From positions 1-34,768 of the forward strand of contig NZ_JACYHE010000064.1 in the NCBI RefSeq assembly GCF_021696945.1: 34,768 nt of DNA. The letters are read 5' to 3'. The notes beneath the pieces are model-generated. The model made no database searches. It was not told where the DNA came from and saw only the letters and a program-made list of their open reading frames with translations. Both the position numbers and the translations under genes were made by a program. This DNA comes from Streptomyces sp. JJ36 (GTDB lineage: Bacteria > Actinomycetota > Actinomycetes > Streptomycetales > Streptomycetaceae). Positions 22,854-30,767 of this stretch are shown in pieces (positions within the stretch are counted from its first letter, which is position 1; every line of letters begins with the position of its first letter).

Positions 22854-22869
22854 ACCGGCCGGACACGCG

Positions 22870-22903
22870 GCGAGCGCCCGGCGCCCCGGCGCCGGGCGCT
22901 CGC
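22870..22903 (+). terminator. Intercistronic hairpin (attenuator-like) between the peptide and peptidase genes
   Basis: GCGAGCGCCCGGCGC at 22870-22884 pairs without mismatch with its complement at 22889-22903 across a 4-base loop. It lies 16 bases after the peptide stop and ends 5 bases before the GGGAG ribosome binding site of the peptidase gene. Partial termination or 3'-end protection here would give more peptide than peptidase mRNA. Confidence 0.65.
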
Positions 22904-22920
22904 GCTCTGGGAGTCGTCTC

Positions 22921-25047
22921 GTGAAGCACACTTCTGCACCGCGCGAGGCCCTGGTCGAGAACCTCCACGGCCACGGCGTGGCGGATCCGTACCGGTGGCT
23001 GGAGGACGACGAGGACGCGCGCACCCGCGCCTTCGTCCGGGAACAGGACGCGATGTTCCGGGCCGTACGGGAGACCTGGCCCGGCCGCGGCGAGTGGTGG
23101 CGGGCGCTGACGGCGTACACCCGCCCCCGGTCCGCGGCGCCGCCGCTGATCCGCGGTACCCGCCGGTTCACCCTGACCCATACGCACGCCGCACCGCACC
23201 CGAGGCTGTCGGTCGCCGACACGGCCACCGGCACGCACCACACGGTGAACCTGGGAGCGCCGGCATCCGGTGAGCACACCGTCGTACGGGGCGTGCGGCC
23301 CTCCTGGGAGGGAGACCGGCTGGTGTGCATGGTCTCCACCGGGGGCAGCGACCAGGTGACGCTGCACATCCTGGACGCGACCACCGGCGAACCCCTGGAA
23401 CCGGCGCTGGGCCCGCTCCCGGCCGCCTGGCCCGCCTGGCTGCCGGGCGGCGCCGGCTTCTACTACGTGGGCTACCCCGGCCCGCCCCGCGCACAGGCGG
23501 ACGCCACGGACCTGCGGGTGCGGCTGCACCACGTGGGAGGCGGCGCCGGCGCCGCCGACGACCCCGTCGTCTTCGGCGACCTGGACCCGGGCGGCTACTA
23601 CGGGCTGACGATCGAACCCGCCGGCCACTGGCTGGCGGTCACCGTCTCCCGCGGCGCCACCAGCCGCAACGCCCTGTGGCTCGCCTCGCTCCACACCGAT
23701 CCCGCCGCGCCCCGGTGGCGCCGCGTGACCGACCACACCGTCGGGGCGGTGGCACCGAAGTTCGGCACCGACGGGCGCCTGTACCTGCTGACCGATCACG
23801 GCGCGCCGCGGGGCCGGGTCTGCGCCGTCCATCCCGCCGACCTCCGGCCGGAGACGTGGCGCGAAGTGGTCCCGGAGGATCCCGAGGCGGTGCTGGACGA
23901 CTGCGTCCTGCTCGACACCCCCTCGGGCCCGGGCGCCCTCGTGCTCCGCACCCGGCACGGCGTCAGCGAGCTCGCGCTCCACGACCCGTTCCGCGCCCGG
24001 AGACCCGCCCCGGTGCGGCTGCCCGGCGCGGGCCTCGCCTCCTCCCTGCGGGCGGACCCGCGGGGCGGGTCCGAGGCGTGGCTGCTCTACAGCGACTTCG
24101 GCACCCCGGCCGGACTGCACCGCTACGACACCCGCACGGGCCGTCTGACCCGGTGCCGGGACGTCCCCCGGCCGCGGGGCAGCGCCCCGGCCGTCCCGCC
24201 CGTGCACAGCCGGCTCGTGGAGTACCCGGCAGCGGACGGGACCACCGTGCGGATGTTCCTGCTGACCCCCGGGCGGGAGCCGGCCGGCCCCCGGCCCACC
24301 GTCCTCAGCGGCTACGGCGGCTTCGGAGTCCCGCTCCGGCCGGTGTACTCCCCCGTCGTACTGGCCTGGGTGGCCGCCGGCGGCCACTACGCGCTGGCCT
24401 GCGTACGCGGGGGCGGCGAGGAGGGCAGGGCCTGGCACGAGGCCGGGCGGGGACGCCGCAAGAAAACGGCCGTCGAGGACTTCACGGCGGCGGCGGACTG
24501 GCTGGTGCGCCGCGGCCTGACCGAACCGGGCATGCTGGCGGCCGCGGGCGCCTCGCACGGCGGGTTCCTGGTCGCCGCCGCCGCGACGCGCCGGCCGGAC
24601 CTCTTCGCCGCCGTACTGTGCGCGGACCCGCTGCTGGACATGGTGCGCTACCAGCGGCTGGGCATCGGAGCCACCTGGACCGACGAGTTCGGCTCGGCCG
24701 ACGACCCCGTCGACCTGGCCTGCCTGCTGGAGATCTCCCCGTACCACCAGGTACGGGAGGGCACGGACTACCCGGCGATCCTCTTCTCCGGCGGCACGGA
24801 CGACCCCCGGCTGGGCGCCGCCCACGTCCGCAAGATGTGCGCCGCCCTGCAACACGCCGGGGCCCCGCCCTCGCGCGCCGTCATGCGGCGGGAGCCCGGC
24901 GTCGGGCACGGAGCCCGCAGCCCGCAGGCCACGCTCGCCCTGAACGCCGACGCGCTGGCGTTCCTGGGCACGCACACCGGACTCCGTCCGCGGCCGGGCG
25001 GCGGCGCTCCGCCGGACGGGCGGAGCACCCGGCACGGCGGCGGCTGA
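22921..25047 (+). CDS. Prolyl oligopeptidase (S9A family)
   Basis: GTG 22921, 7 bases after GGGAG, gives 708 residues, the standard S9A length; the longer reading from 22822 would overlap the peptide gene. The start ENLHGHGVADPYRWLEDDED is the S9A N-terminal signature. A seven-bladed propeller region follows, and then the alpha/beta hydrolase domain with GYGGFG and GASHGG. The triad is S545, D627 or D628 (GGTDDPRLG) and H663 (GVGHGA). There is no signal peptide, so it is cytosolic and restricted to peptides shorter than about 30 residues. The enzyme cleaves after Pro, and some relatives also macrocyclise. Adjacency to a 36-residue Pro-rich peptide suggests dedicated processing, although a general peptide-degrading role remains possible. 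Confidence 0.9.
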   Translation: MKHTSAPREALVENLHGHGVADPYRWLEDDEDARTRAFVREQDAMFRAVRETWPGRGEWWRALTAYTRPRSAAPPLIRGTRRFTLTHTHAAPHPRLSVADTATGTHHTVNLGAPASGEHTVVRGVRPSWEGDRLVCMVSTGGSDQVTLHILDATTGEPLEPALGPLPAAWPAWLPGGAGFYYVGYPGPPRAQADATDLRVRLHHVGGGAGAADDPVVFGDLDPGGYYGLTIEPAGHWLAVTVSRGATSRNALWLASLHTDPAAPRWRRVTDHTVGAVAPKFGTDGRLYLLTDHGAPRGRVCAVHPADLRPETWREVVPEDPEAVLDDCVLLDTPSGPGALVLRTRHGVSELALHDPFRARRPAPVRLPGAGLASSLRADPRGGSEAWLLYSDFGTPAGLHRYDTRTGRLTRCRDVPRPRGSAPAVPPVHSRLVEYPAADGTTVRMFLLTPGREPAGPRPTVLSGYGGFGVPLRPVYSPVVLAWVAAGGHYALACVRGGGEEGRAWHEAGRGRRKKTAVEDFTAAADWLVRRGLTEPGMLAAAGASHGGFLVAAAATRRPDLFAAVLCADPLLDMVRYQRLGIGATWTDEFGSADDPVDLACLLEISPYHQVREGTDYPAILFSGGTDDPRLGAAHVRKMCAALQHAGAPPSRAVMRREPGVGHGARSPQATLALNADALAFLGTHTGLRPRPGGGAPPDGRSTRHGGG

Positions 25048-25062
25048 GCGTCCCCTTTCGGG

Positions 25063-25100
25063 ACCGGAAGGAAACCGGAAGAAGACCGGAAGACCGGAAG
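25063..25100 (+). repeat. Purine-rich leader with four ACCGGAAG copies
   Basis: ACCGGAAG occurs at 25063, 25074, 25085 and 25093, the first three at exact 11-base spacing. The stretch lies between the peptidase stop and the ribosome binding site (AAAGGAAG) of the next gene. It gives an almost unstructured, GA-rich leader. Confidence 0.7.
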
Positions 25101-25114
25101 AAAGGAAGACACCG

Positions 25115-25444
25115 ATGCTGAACCCGACCAAGGCCAAGGCCGCTGTCGTCGCCGCCCTGCTGGGTGGTTTCGCGCTGCCGGGGGCCGGCCTGGCGCTGGC
25201 CCAGAGCGGGCCCGCACCGACGTGCACGCAGACCGAGGACGGCTACCGGTGCGTCCAGGAGATCGAACGCACCCTGACCGGCAAGAACCGGCAGGCGACC
25301 ACCGAGAGCAGCGTCGAGTGCTCCGCCTCGGGCCGGGCGCACGCGGAGGCCCGCGGGCGGGCCGTGCGCGAGCTGGTGATCGAGAAGACCACGACCACGA
25401 CGGAGTGCTCCGGCTCCAGCTCCAGCAGCGTCTCCCCCCGCTGA
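25115..25444 (+). CDS. Small secreted Cys-containing protein
   Basis: ATG 25115 gives 109 residues. A Sec signal peptide covers about residues 1-29 (LNPTKAKAAVVAALLGG core, cleavage after ALAQ or ALA). The mature protein has four Cys (TCTQTEDGYRCVQ near the start, VECSAS in the middle, TECSGS near the end), so two disulfides are possible, and it ends in a Ser-rich tail. I do not recognise the family. It follows the prolyl oligopeptidase gene by 67 bases on the same strand without a terminator between them, so it may be cotranscribed with it. A 16-bp hairpin closes the unit. Confidence 0.65.
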   Translation: MLNPTKAKAAVVAALLGGFALPGAGLALAQSGPAPTCTQTEDGYRCVQEIERTLTGKNRQATTESSVECSASGRAHAEARGRAVRELVIEKTTTTTECSGSSSSSVSPR

Positions 25445-25462
25445 ACCGGAAGGCAGCGGAAC

Positions 25463-25498
25463 GGCCCCGGGGACCCGTGCGGACGGGTCCCCGGGGCC
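25463..25498 (+). terminator. 16-bp hairpin terminator after the peptidase unit
   Basis: GGCCCCGGGGACCCGT at 25463-25478 pairs perfectly with its complement at 25483-25498 across the loop GCGG. It is 18 bases after the stop of the secreted-protein gene and one of the strongest hairpins in the window. Confidence 0.8.
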
Positions 25499-25979
25499 GA
25501 GCGCTGTACGGCGGGAGCGGTGCGGCGGGGAGGGCGATACGGCAGGGTAGACAGTGCAGGGCCACGCCGGCCCTGGAGACGACGACTCGGTTCCGAGATC
25601 GAGGTCACCCCGTGACTCGTGCTCAGGGAACCACCGGGCGGCCGGCGTGGCCGTGTGCAGCGTAATGCAGAACTCTCCGGCCGCAAGCCTCACATGCGTC
25701 CCGTTCCCCCTTTGTGCCCCCGAGGGGTACGAACGACGCTTGACTGGCCCAGCGCGGCGGCGGGAGGGGCCGCCCCGTCGTGCTCCACGACAGCCCCCGT
25801 GCGGCGGCGAGGAGGGGCACCCGACCGCACGGAGGCTTCGTGGTGATGACGGTCCACACCCGTCACGAACCGCTCATGGACCGCATCATCGGCTGTTCAC
25901 GGCCCGACGGCCGCGTGCTGTCGCCCCCGGCCCCTCCCCCCGCTGGTGACCCGGGGGGCCGGGACCTCGGCGCGACGGA
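25499..25979. other. Long intergenic region without a convincing gene
   Basis: About 480 bases with several short open frames but none with both a good ribosome binding site and natural codon bias. A GTG at 25843 after GGAGG opens a 90-codon frame that runs antisense into the next gene and was not accepted. GGTTCC (25589-25594) and GGAACC (25627-25632) form a spaced inverted repeat of unknown meaning. Confidence 0.4.
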
Positions 25980-26579
25980 TCAGTACCGGTTGAACGCGGC
26001 GTTCTCCTGCTCACAGACGAAGCCGGTGGTCCGGGCCGGGCGCAGCACCGCGACCGGCACGTTGAGCTGGACCGCGGTCTTCTGCGTGCACTGCATCGCC
26101 GGGCGGTTGACGTAGGTCGTCCGCGTCGACGTCGAGTAGGTGACGTTCTGCGGGGCCGCCTGGGGGGCGGCCTGCGGCGCCGGGCTCTGCTGCGGCATCT
26201 GCTGCTGCGGGGCCTGGAGCGGAGCCTGCTGCTGCGGCATCTGCTGCTGCGGAGCCTGCTGCTGCGGGGCCTGGAGCGGAGCCTGCTGCTGCGCCGGGTA
26301 CTGCGGTGCCTGCTGGTGCGGCGCCTGCTGCTGCGGGTACTGCTGCTGCGGCGCCTGCTCCTGCTGCGGGTACTGCTGCTGCGGCATCTGCTGCTGCGGC
26401 GCCTGCTGCTGCGCCGGGTACTGCTGCGGAGCCTGCTGCTGCTGCGGAGCGGACTGGCTGTAGCCCTGCGGGTGCGGGCTGTACGGGCCGCCCTCCGTGT
26501 GGGCGGCTGCGGTGCCGGCCCCCAGGCCGGCCAGACCGACCGCAGCGGCGACGGTCACGATCTGCTTGATCTTGCGCAT
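25980..26579 (-). CDS. Secreted Gln/Pro-rich low-complexity protein with a conserved-looking C-terminal domain
   Basis: ATG 26579 gives 199 residues. A signal peptide covers about residues 1-26 (MRKIKQIVTVAAAVGLAGLG, cleavage after TAAA). From about residue 40 to 145 the chain is almost only Gln, Pro and Ala with Tyr, Met or Leu, in imperfect units such as APQQQYPQQ and QAPLQAPQQQ. The last 55 residues return to normal composition with two Cys (MQCTQK and FVCEQE) and TRTTYVNRP. Such chains are expected to be extended, wall-spanning or adhesive, with Gln-rich parts able to serve as transglutaminase substrates. The DNA is a GCTGCTGCGG-like repeat and may vary in length between strains. No homologous family can be named. 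Confidence 0.75.
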   Translation of the reverse strand: MRKIKQIVTVAAAVGLAGLGAGTAAAHTEGGPYSPHPQGYSQSAPQQQQAPQQYPAQQQAPQQQMPQQQYPQQEQAPQQQYPQQQAPHQQAPQYPAQQQAPLQAPQQQAPQQQMPQQQAPLQAPQQQMPQQSPAPQAAPQAAPQNVTYSTSTRTTYVNRPAMQCTQKTAVQLNVPVAVLRPARTTGFVCEQENAAFNRY

Positions 26580-26780
26580 GGTTGTGGTTGCCCTTCGTGC
26601 ACTGTCCGAACACGTATCACCATCACACTCCGCATACGTCTGCATACGGAAGGTGACGCGGCGCACGCTAGCAGATTCCACCCCTCAGGGAACGAATCGG
26701 CACACGCATCGACTCATGAGGTAGCGCTTCCGGCGGGGACCGCTCTGCCTCGGCCCCACGGCCCGCCGGGGTGTCACCTC

Positions 26781-28364
26781 TCAGCTCCCGGCCAGACGGA
26801 AGACGGCTCCGGCGGTGCGTGCCAGGATGCGGACGTCCTGCCAGAGCGACCAGGTCTCGATGTAGTGGTTGTCGAAGCGCGCCCGGTCCTCGATGGAGGT
26901 GTCGCCGCGCAGACCGCTGACCTGGGCGAGCCCGGTGATGCCGACGGGCATCCGGTGCCGGGCCGCATATCCGGGGTGTGCCGTGCTGAACTGCTGGACG
27001 AAGTAGGGCCGCTCCGGCCGCGGCCCCACCAGGCTCATGTCCCCGCGCAGCACGTTCCACAGTTGCGGCAGTTCGTCGAGCGACGTGCGGCGCAGGAAGC
27101 GTCCGACGGCGCTCATCCGCATGTCCCCGGCGACGTTCCAGCGGGTGGCCGACTCGTGGTGACCGGTGGGGCGCAGGCTGCGGAACTTCAGCATCACGAA
27201 CGGGCGGCCGTGGACGCCGACGCGTTCCTGCCGGAAGAGCACACCGGGACCGTCGGCGAGGCGGACGGCGAGGGCACAGAGCGCGAGCAGCGGCGCGGCG
27301 GCGAGCAGGGCGAGCGCCGCCACGGTGACGTCGACGGCACGCTTGGCCGCGTGGGCGCAGACCCGCCGCGTCGGCGGGCGGAGGCGCACGCACGGGAAGC
27401 CCCAGACATGGCCGGCCTCCTCGGCGTGCCAGGCGAGACCGCCGGGCGCGGTCTCACCGTCGATCACCCAGACGGCACAGCCGAGTCCACGGAACAGGGC
27501 CATCAGCTCCGTGGTCTCGGGATCCCCCAGGGCGCGGCGGGTGAAGACCGCGTCGCACACGGAGTTCTGGACGACAGCCCGGGTGACGTCCTCGGCGGCG
27601 GTGAGCACGGGCACCGGCAGGCCGGCCGCGTCGCCCTGACCCGGTGGCGCGGCACCGGGCCCGGCCGCCTCCTCGGGGGCGGCGTGCGGCACCACCAGGC
27701 CCACGGGGCGGATCCCGTACTCCGGGTGCTCGTGGAGCACGGCGGCGATCCTGCGCGCCACCGCAGGGGTCCCGACGACCAGGGTGGAGCGCGGGTTGCG
27801 CCGCCGGCGGCGGCGCTGCCGGCCGTACACGGCGCCGCGCAGCAGCACCACCAGAACGACGTGCACGGCGACGAGGCACAGCAACCGCGTCCAGCCGACG
27901 GTGAGTTCCGGCCGTACGACGACGACCACGGTGGTGGCGGCGCCCCAGGCGAGGGCCGCCCGCCACAGCAGCCCGGGAAGCTCGTCGCAGGCCGTGCTCC
28001 ACGGCCCGCGACGGTAGAGACCGCCCTGCTGGTGCAGGGCGACCAGCACCACCAGCGCCGGCACCAGACCCAGCAGGGCGGCACGGGGGCGGACCGTGGC
28101 GAGTGCGGTCGTGGCGGCCAGACAGTCGGCGGCCACCAGGCAGACGGCCTGCCCGCGGTCGCGCGGCGGGGTGCCGGTCCGGTGCGGGCGGGAGCGGGGC
28201 GCGGGGACGGCGGCGGTGGTGCTGCTGGTCGCCCTGCCGTGCCCTCCGCTCCGGTCCCGCCCGGGTCTCCGGGAACCGGGCTCCGGTGTGTCCGTCAGGT
28301 CTTCCGGCCGCCCCGGTTCCCGGGGCGGGGCCTCGGGGGCCGTTCCGGTGCTCTCCACCGTCAT
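26781..28364 (-). CDS. Polyprenyl-phosphate hexose-1-phosphate transferase (exopolysaccharide initiating sugar transferase)
   Basis: ATG 28364 gives 527 residues. A Pro/Arg-rich disordered N-terminus (about 1-75) is followed by hydrophobic helices, a CoA-binding-like/Rossmann part (STLVVGTPAVARRI), a further hydrophobic helix (VTVAALALLAAAPLLALCAL) and the catalytic bacterial sugar transferase domain. In that domain VLFRQERVGVHGRPFVMLKF, RRTSLDELPQLWNVLRGDMS, LVGPRPERPYFV and GITGLAQVSGLRG are the WcaJ/CpsE family motifs. It loads a hexose 1-phosphate on undecaprenyl phosphate at the membrane as the first step of an extracellular polysaccharide or glycan. No other polysaccharide genes are near. 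A 52-codon frame may be translated just ahead of it. Confidence 0.92.
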   Translation of the reverse strand: MTVESTGTAPEAPPREPGRPEDLTDTPEPGSRRPGRDRSGGHGRATSSTTAAVPAPRSRPHRTGTPPRDRGQAVCLVAADCLAATTALATVRPRAALLGLVPALVVLVALHQQGGLYRRGPWSTACDELPGLLWRAALAWGAATTVVVVVRPELTVGWTRLLCLVAVHVVLVVLLRGAVYGRQRRRRRRNPRSTLVVGTPAVARRIAAVLHEHPEYGIRPVGLVVPHAAPEEAAGPGAAPPGQGDAAGLPVPVLTAAEDVTRAVVQNSVCDAVFTRRALGDPETTELMALFRGLGCAVWVIDGETAPGGLAWHAEEAGHVWGFPCVRLRPPTRRVCAHAAKRAVDVTVAALALLAAAPLLALCALAVRLADGPGVLFRQERVGVHGRPFVMLKFRSLRPTGHHESATRWNVAGDMRMSAVGRFLRRTSLDELPQLWNVLRGDMSLVGPRPERPYFVQQFSTAHPGYAARHRMPVGITGLAQVSGLRGDTSIEDRARFDNHYIETWSLWQDVRILARTAGAVFRLAGS

Positions 28365-28519
28365 CGGACGACCGGTCCCTCGGAGTCCGGGCCCGGTCGG
28401 CAGGCCGGGCCGCGGGCCGCCGTGGCGGACGCGGCCGGAACGACGGCCGCGCCGCCGACGGGCTGCCGGGCCGCAGGGGGCGCGGCCGGGGGGCCGCCTC
28501 TTCGGTGCTGGTGAGCCAT
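28361..28519 (-). CDS. Possible small protein translationally coupled to the sugar transferase gene
   Basis: ATG 28519, 8 bases after GGGAG, opens a 52-codon frame whose TGA (28363-28361) overlaps the ATG of the sugar transferase gene. The product starts MAHQHRRGGPP and is Pro/Ala/Arg-rich, with no recognised domain. The ribosome binding site and ATGA overlap support translation. The composition is also what random GC-rich DNA would give. It may act only as a leader frame setting translation of the transferase. Confidence 0.35.
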   Translation of the reverse strand: MAHQHRRGGPPAAPPAARQPVGGAAVVPAASATAARGPACRPGPDSEGPVVR

Positions 28520-28854
28520 GCGCACGTCTCCCTACACCGGCGGGCCGGCCACGGCACCGCCGGTCATTCGCGATGTGTCAGCGGCGAGCCTCGGGGCGTC
28601 CAGGAGAGGCACCCGGCCCGCACGCGCCCACACCGCCCGGACCGGCGGCGAGCACGCCCCTGCGGACCCCGCGCATGCATCTGTGCACGATCCATCCTCT
28701 CTCTGAACGAATCTGCATAAACCGTGACAGAAGGAGAAGTGAAAATCACGCGGGACGCGCGCTGCGCGGGGAGGACGAGCCGGGCTCACCCAGGCGCTGG
28801 AACGGGGCCGTTCGCCACCGCGGGAGGCGCGCGGGACGGACCCCGTCTCCGCAC
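28520..28854. other. Intergenic region with an AT-rich patch
   Basis: There is no accepted gene. The segment 28690-28750 is much richer in A/T than its surroundings and contains GCATAA and AAGGAG, which suggests a promoter. The GTG two bases after AAGGAG (28739) is too close to be a start and its frame looks random. Confidence 0.4.
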
Positions 28855-28894
28855 GCCGACGGGGCCTCCGGCCGCAGCCGGAGGCCCCGTCGGC
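28855..28894 (-). terminator. 18-bp hairpin terminator after the STAS-ANTAR-GAF gene
   Basis: GCCGACGGGGCCTCCGGC at 28855-28872 pairs perfectly with its complement at 28877-28894 across the loop CGCA. It is 47 bases beyond the stop of the leftward regulator gene. Confidence 0.8.
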
Positions 28895-28941
28895 AGGCGC
28901 CCACCACCGTGCCGGAGGTGCGGTCCTCCGGCACGCGTCGC

Positions 28942-30267
28942 TCAGCGTGTCCTGGGCACTCCCGCCTCGTGCCCGGGAGCGGCCGGTTCGCCCGGCCCGG
29001 TCCCGTCGTCGCGGAAGCCGGGTGCCCGCAGGTGCAGGTACTTCAGCGCGTCGCGCACGGCCGTGTTCCGGTGCCAGGTGAGCCACCGACCGGCCTGAGC
29101 ACCCATCTCGTCCAGCGCACGGGCCTGACCGGAGGTCAGCATCCGCCCCGGCCGCGCCATGTGGGCGTTGGCCACGCCCACGCACGCCGCGCCGTCCGTC
29201 AGCGGCGTGCTGTGCACGGCCCGGCTGCCCGCGGCGAGGAGCACCGCCCGTACGCTTTCCGGGAACGCGCCGGAGCCGGTGGCCACATCGGTGACCGTCA
29301 CCCGGACCCGGTGCCGCGCCGCCTGCCCGCAGGGCGTGCCGTCCCCGCCGACGCGGTCGAAGAAGTCGACGAACTCCTCCGACAGGCCCTCGTGCGCCTC
29401 CAGCCGGAGGCCGCCGGTGAGGGGGTCGACGAGCTGCACGCTGCCCATGTCGGCGCCCGCGATCTCCAGGGTGCGCTCCAGCACGGCGTTGACGACCGTG
29501 CCGGCGTTGACCGTGCCGGCGTGGTCACGGGGCAGGAAGGAGAGCCGGGGCGGCTGGCGATGGGCCGCCGGTGGCTGCTCCCCGTCGCCCCGCGGGTCGG
29601 CCACCAGGGCGGCCGCCAGGGTCCGGAGCCGGATGTTGTACACCTGCGAACATCTCCGCAGCAGTTCGAAGGCCCGGCGCGGACCCGGCAACCCGTAGCG
29701 TTCCAGCAGCACGCCCAGGGCCTGGTCGATCAGTGGATGGGTGCGGACCCTCGCGCGCAGGTTCCGCACCTCCGCGCGGAGCGCCTCGACCTCCTTCCCC
29801 GCGGCCTCCCCGTCCCCGGCGCACAGGCCGGTCGCCGGAGCGCCGGCCTCCGGCCGTCCCGCACCGACGACCGCGGCCTCCAGCGCGCCCCGCGGAACAC
29901 ACGCCTCGAACAGCTCCTGCACGTTCGGGTGGACCTCGGTCGCCTCCGCCACCCCGGAGACCTCGAGCACGCGCTCGATGGCGGGGTTCGCGACGGCCAG
30001 CCGCAGCGCGGCGCCGGCAGCGGCGAAGTGCTCCGCGCAGCACAGCAGGCCGCGTGCGCCCCGGGCGGACAACAGGTGCACCAACGTGAGGTCCATGGCG
30101 ACGGTGGGGGCGGCGACGTGGGACGGAGGCTCGGTGGCCAGAGCGAAAAGCGGGTGGTCCGCACTGTCGATTCCTCCCTCCGCCCGCAGCAGCCACAGGG
30201 AACTTCCGGCCTCCCCCGGCAGATGCACGGAGTCCGCCCGGACGGGCGACAACGCTTCTTCGGCCAT
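28942..30267 (-). CDS. STAS-ANTAR-GAF multidomain regulator
   Basis: ATG 30267, 7 bases after GGGAAGG, gives 441 residues. Residues about 45-135 look like a STAS (anti-anti-sigma-like) domain (TVAMDLTLVHLLSARGARG, LRLAVANPAIERVLEVSGV). A helical segment with VEALRAEVRNLRARVRTHPL and DQALGVLLERYGL to LRTLAAAL has the ANTAR RNA-binding pattern. A GAF domain follows (DMGSVQLVDPLTGGLRLEAH, GTPCGQAARHRVRVTVTDV). ANTAR proteins act on nascent transcripts as antiterminators, and STAS and GAF parts sense partner-switching or ligand signals. The domain order with ANTAR in the middle is unusual, as it is normally C-terminal. Divergently placed next to two GAF-ANTAR genes. Confidence 0.8.
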   Translation of the reverse strand: MAEEALSPVRADSVHLPGEAGSSLWLLRAEGGIDSADHPLFALATEPPSHVAAPTVAMDLTLVHLLSARGARGLLCCAEHFAAAGAALRLAVANPAIERVLEVSGVAEATEVHPNVQELFEACVPRGALEAAVVGAGRPEAGAPATGLCAGDGEAAGKEVEALRAEVRNLRARVRTHPLIDQALGVLLERYGLPGPRRAFELLRRCSQVYNIRLRTLAAALVADPRGDGEQPPAAHRQPPRLSFLPRDHAGTVNAGTVVNAVLERTLEIAGADMGSVQLVDPLTGGLRLEAHEGLSEEFVDFFDRVGGDGTPCGQAARHRVRVTVTDVATGSGAFPESVRAVLLAAGSRAVHSTPLTDGAACVGVANAHMARPGRMLTSGQARALDEMGAQAGRWLTWHRNTAVRDALKYLHLRAPGFRDDGTGPGEPAAPGHEAGVPRTR

Positions 30268-30503
30268 GGCGCAACCTTCCCGGCAAGGGCCGCTCGGGCA
30301 TATTCGCCCGTCGCGGCACCTAGCATGTGTTTCTGGACTTTTCGCAGCCTCCTCTTCACGGGTGGCAGCGGTCAAACAACGTAAACGGAATCCCGCGGGT
30401 CACACTTGACGGTCACTCGATCGGGCGCCGCCGCACCCCTCGGTTACGCCCGTCGGGTGCCGCGTCGTCACCGGTGTGCAACGCGGGGCGAGGTGAGATG
30501 CGG
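30268..30503. promoter_or_regulatory. Divergent promoter region of the ANTAR gene group
   Basis: This AT-richer stretch lies between the leftward STAS-ANTAR-GAF gene and the rightward small ORF/GAF-ANTAR genes. It contains TTGACG at 30408-30413, a good -35 element for the rightward genes. No hairpin typical of an ANTAR target was found by eye. Confidence 0.35.
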
Positions 30504-30767
30504 ATGACGACACAGTCGTTCCCCAGAACTTCTTCGCCGGACGAGCGCGCCGCACGCCCTGCCGCGGCCCGCTGCCCACGGCGGAGTGAGCGGGACGCCC
30601 GTCGGGACCGGGAGCGACCCCGGGGGGAGACCGGTGTACACGTGGCCGTTCGGAGGAAACCGGGGGCGCAGCTTCCCTCCGGGAGCCCGGCCGGAGGAGA
30701 ATGGGTCACGGCCGGCGCCGCACCGGCCGTGACGGGGGCCAGACGGGTCGGAGGTGGAACGGCGTGA
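30504..30767 (+). CDS. Possible small basic protein ahead of the first GAF-ANTAR gene
   Basis: ATG 30504 (or 30498), behind GAGGTGAG, opens a frame of 87 codons ending in a TGA that overlaps the GTG of the next gene. The product is Arg/Pro-rich (DERAARPAAARCPRR) with LPSGSPAGGEWVTAG near the end, and no domain is recognised. The overlap and ribosome binding site favour translation. The composition is not far from random GC-rich sequence. It may be a coupled leader frame. Confidence 0.35.
   Translation: MTTQSFPRTSSPDERAARPAAARCPRRSERDARRDRERPRGETGVHVAVRRKPGAQLPSGSPAGGEWVTAGAAPAVTGARRVGGGTA

Noticed and set aside
22834..25227. 797-codon minus-strand frame opposite the prolyl oligopeptidase
   Set aside because: It is antisense to an enzyme with an intact triad and S9A signature, and its sequence is low-complexity Gly/Arg/Val.
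25843..26115. 90-codon plus-strand frame after GGAGG in the intergenic region
   Set aside because: Its second half is antisense to the conserved-looking C-terminus of the Gln/Pro-rich protein and no family is recognisable.
26160..26460. Plus-strand Cys/Gly-rich frame (CCGAC-type repeats) considered as a metal-binding peptide
   Set aside because: It is the antisense reading of the Gln/Pro repeat, which has a proper signal peptide and start on the minus strand.
28739..29098. GTG frame after AAGGAG in the AT-rich patch
   Set aside because: The ribosome binding site is only two bases from the GTG. The frame runs through the 18-bp terminator and into the antisense of the STAS-ANTAR-GAF gene.
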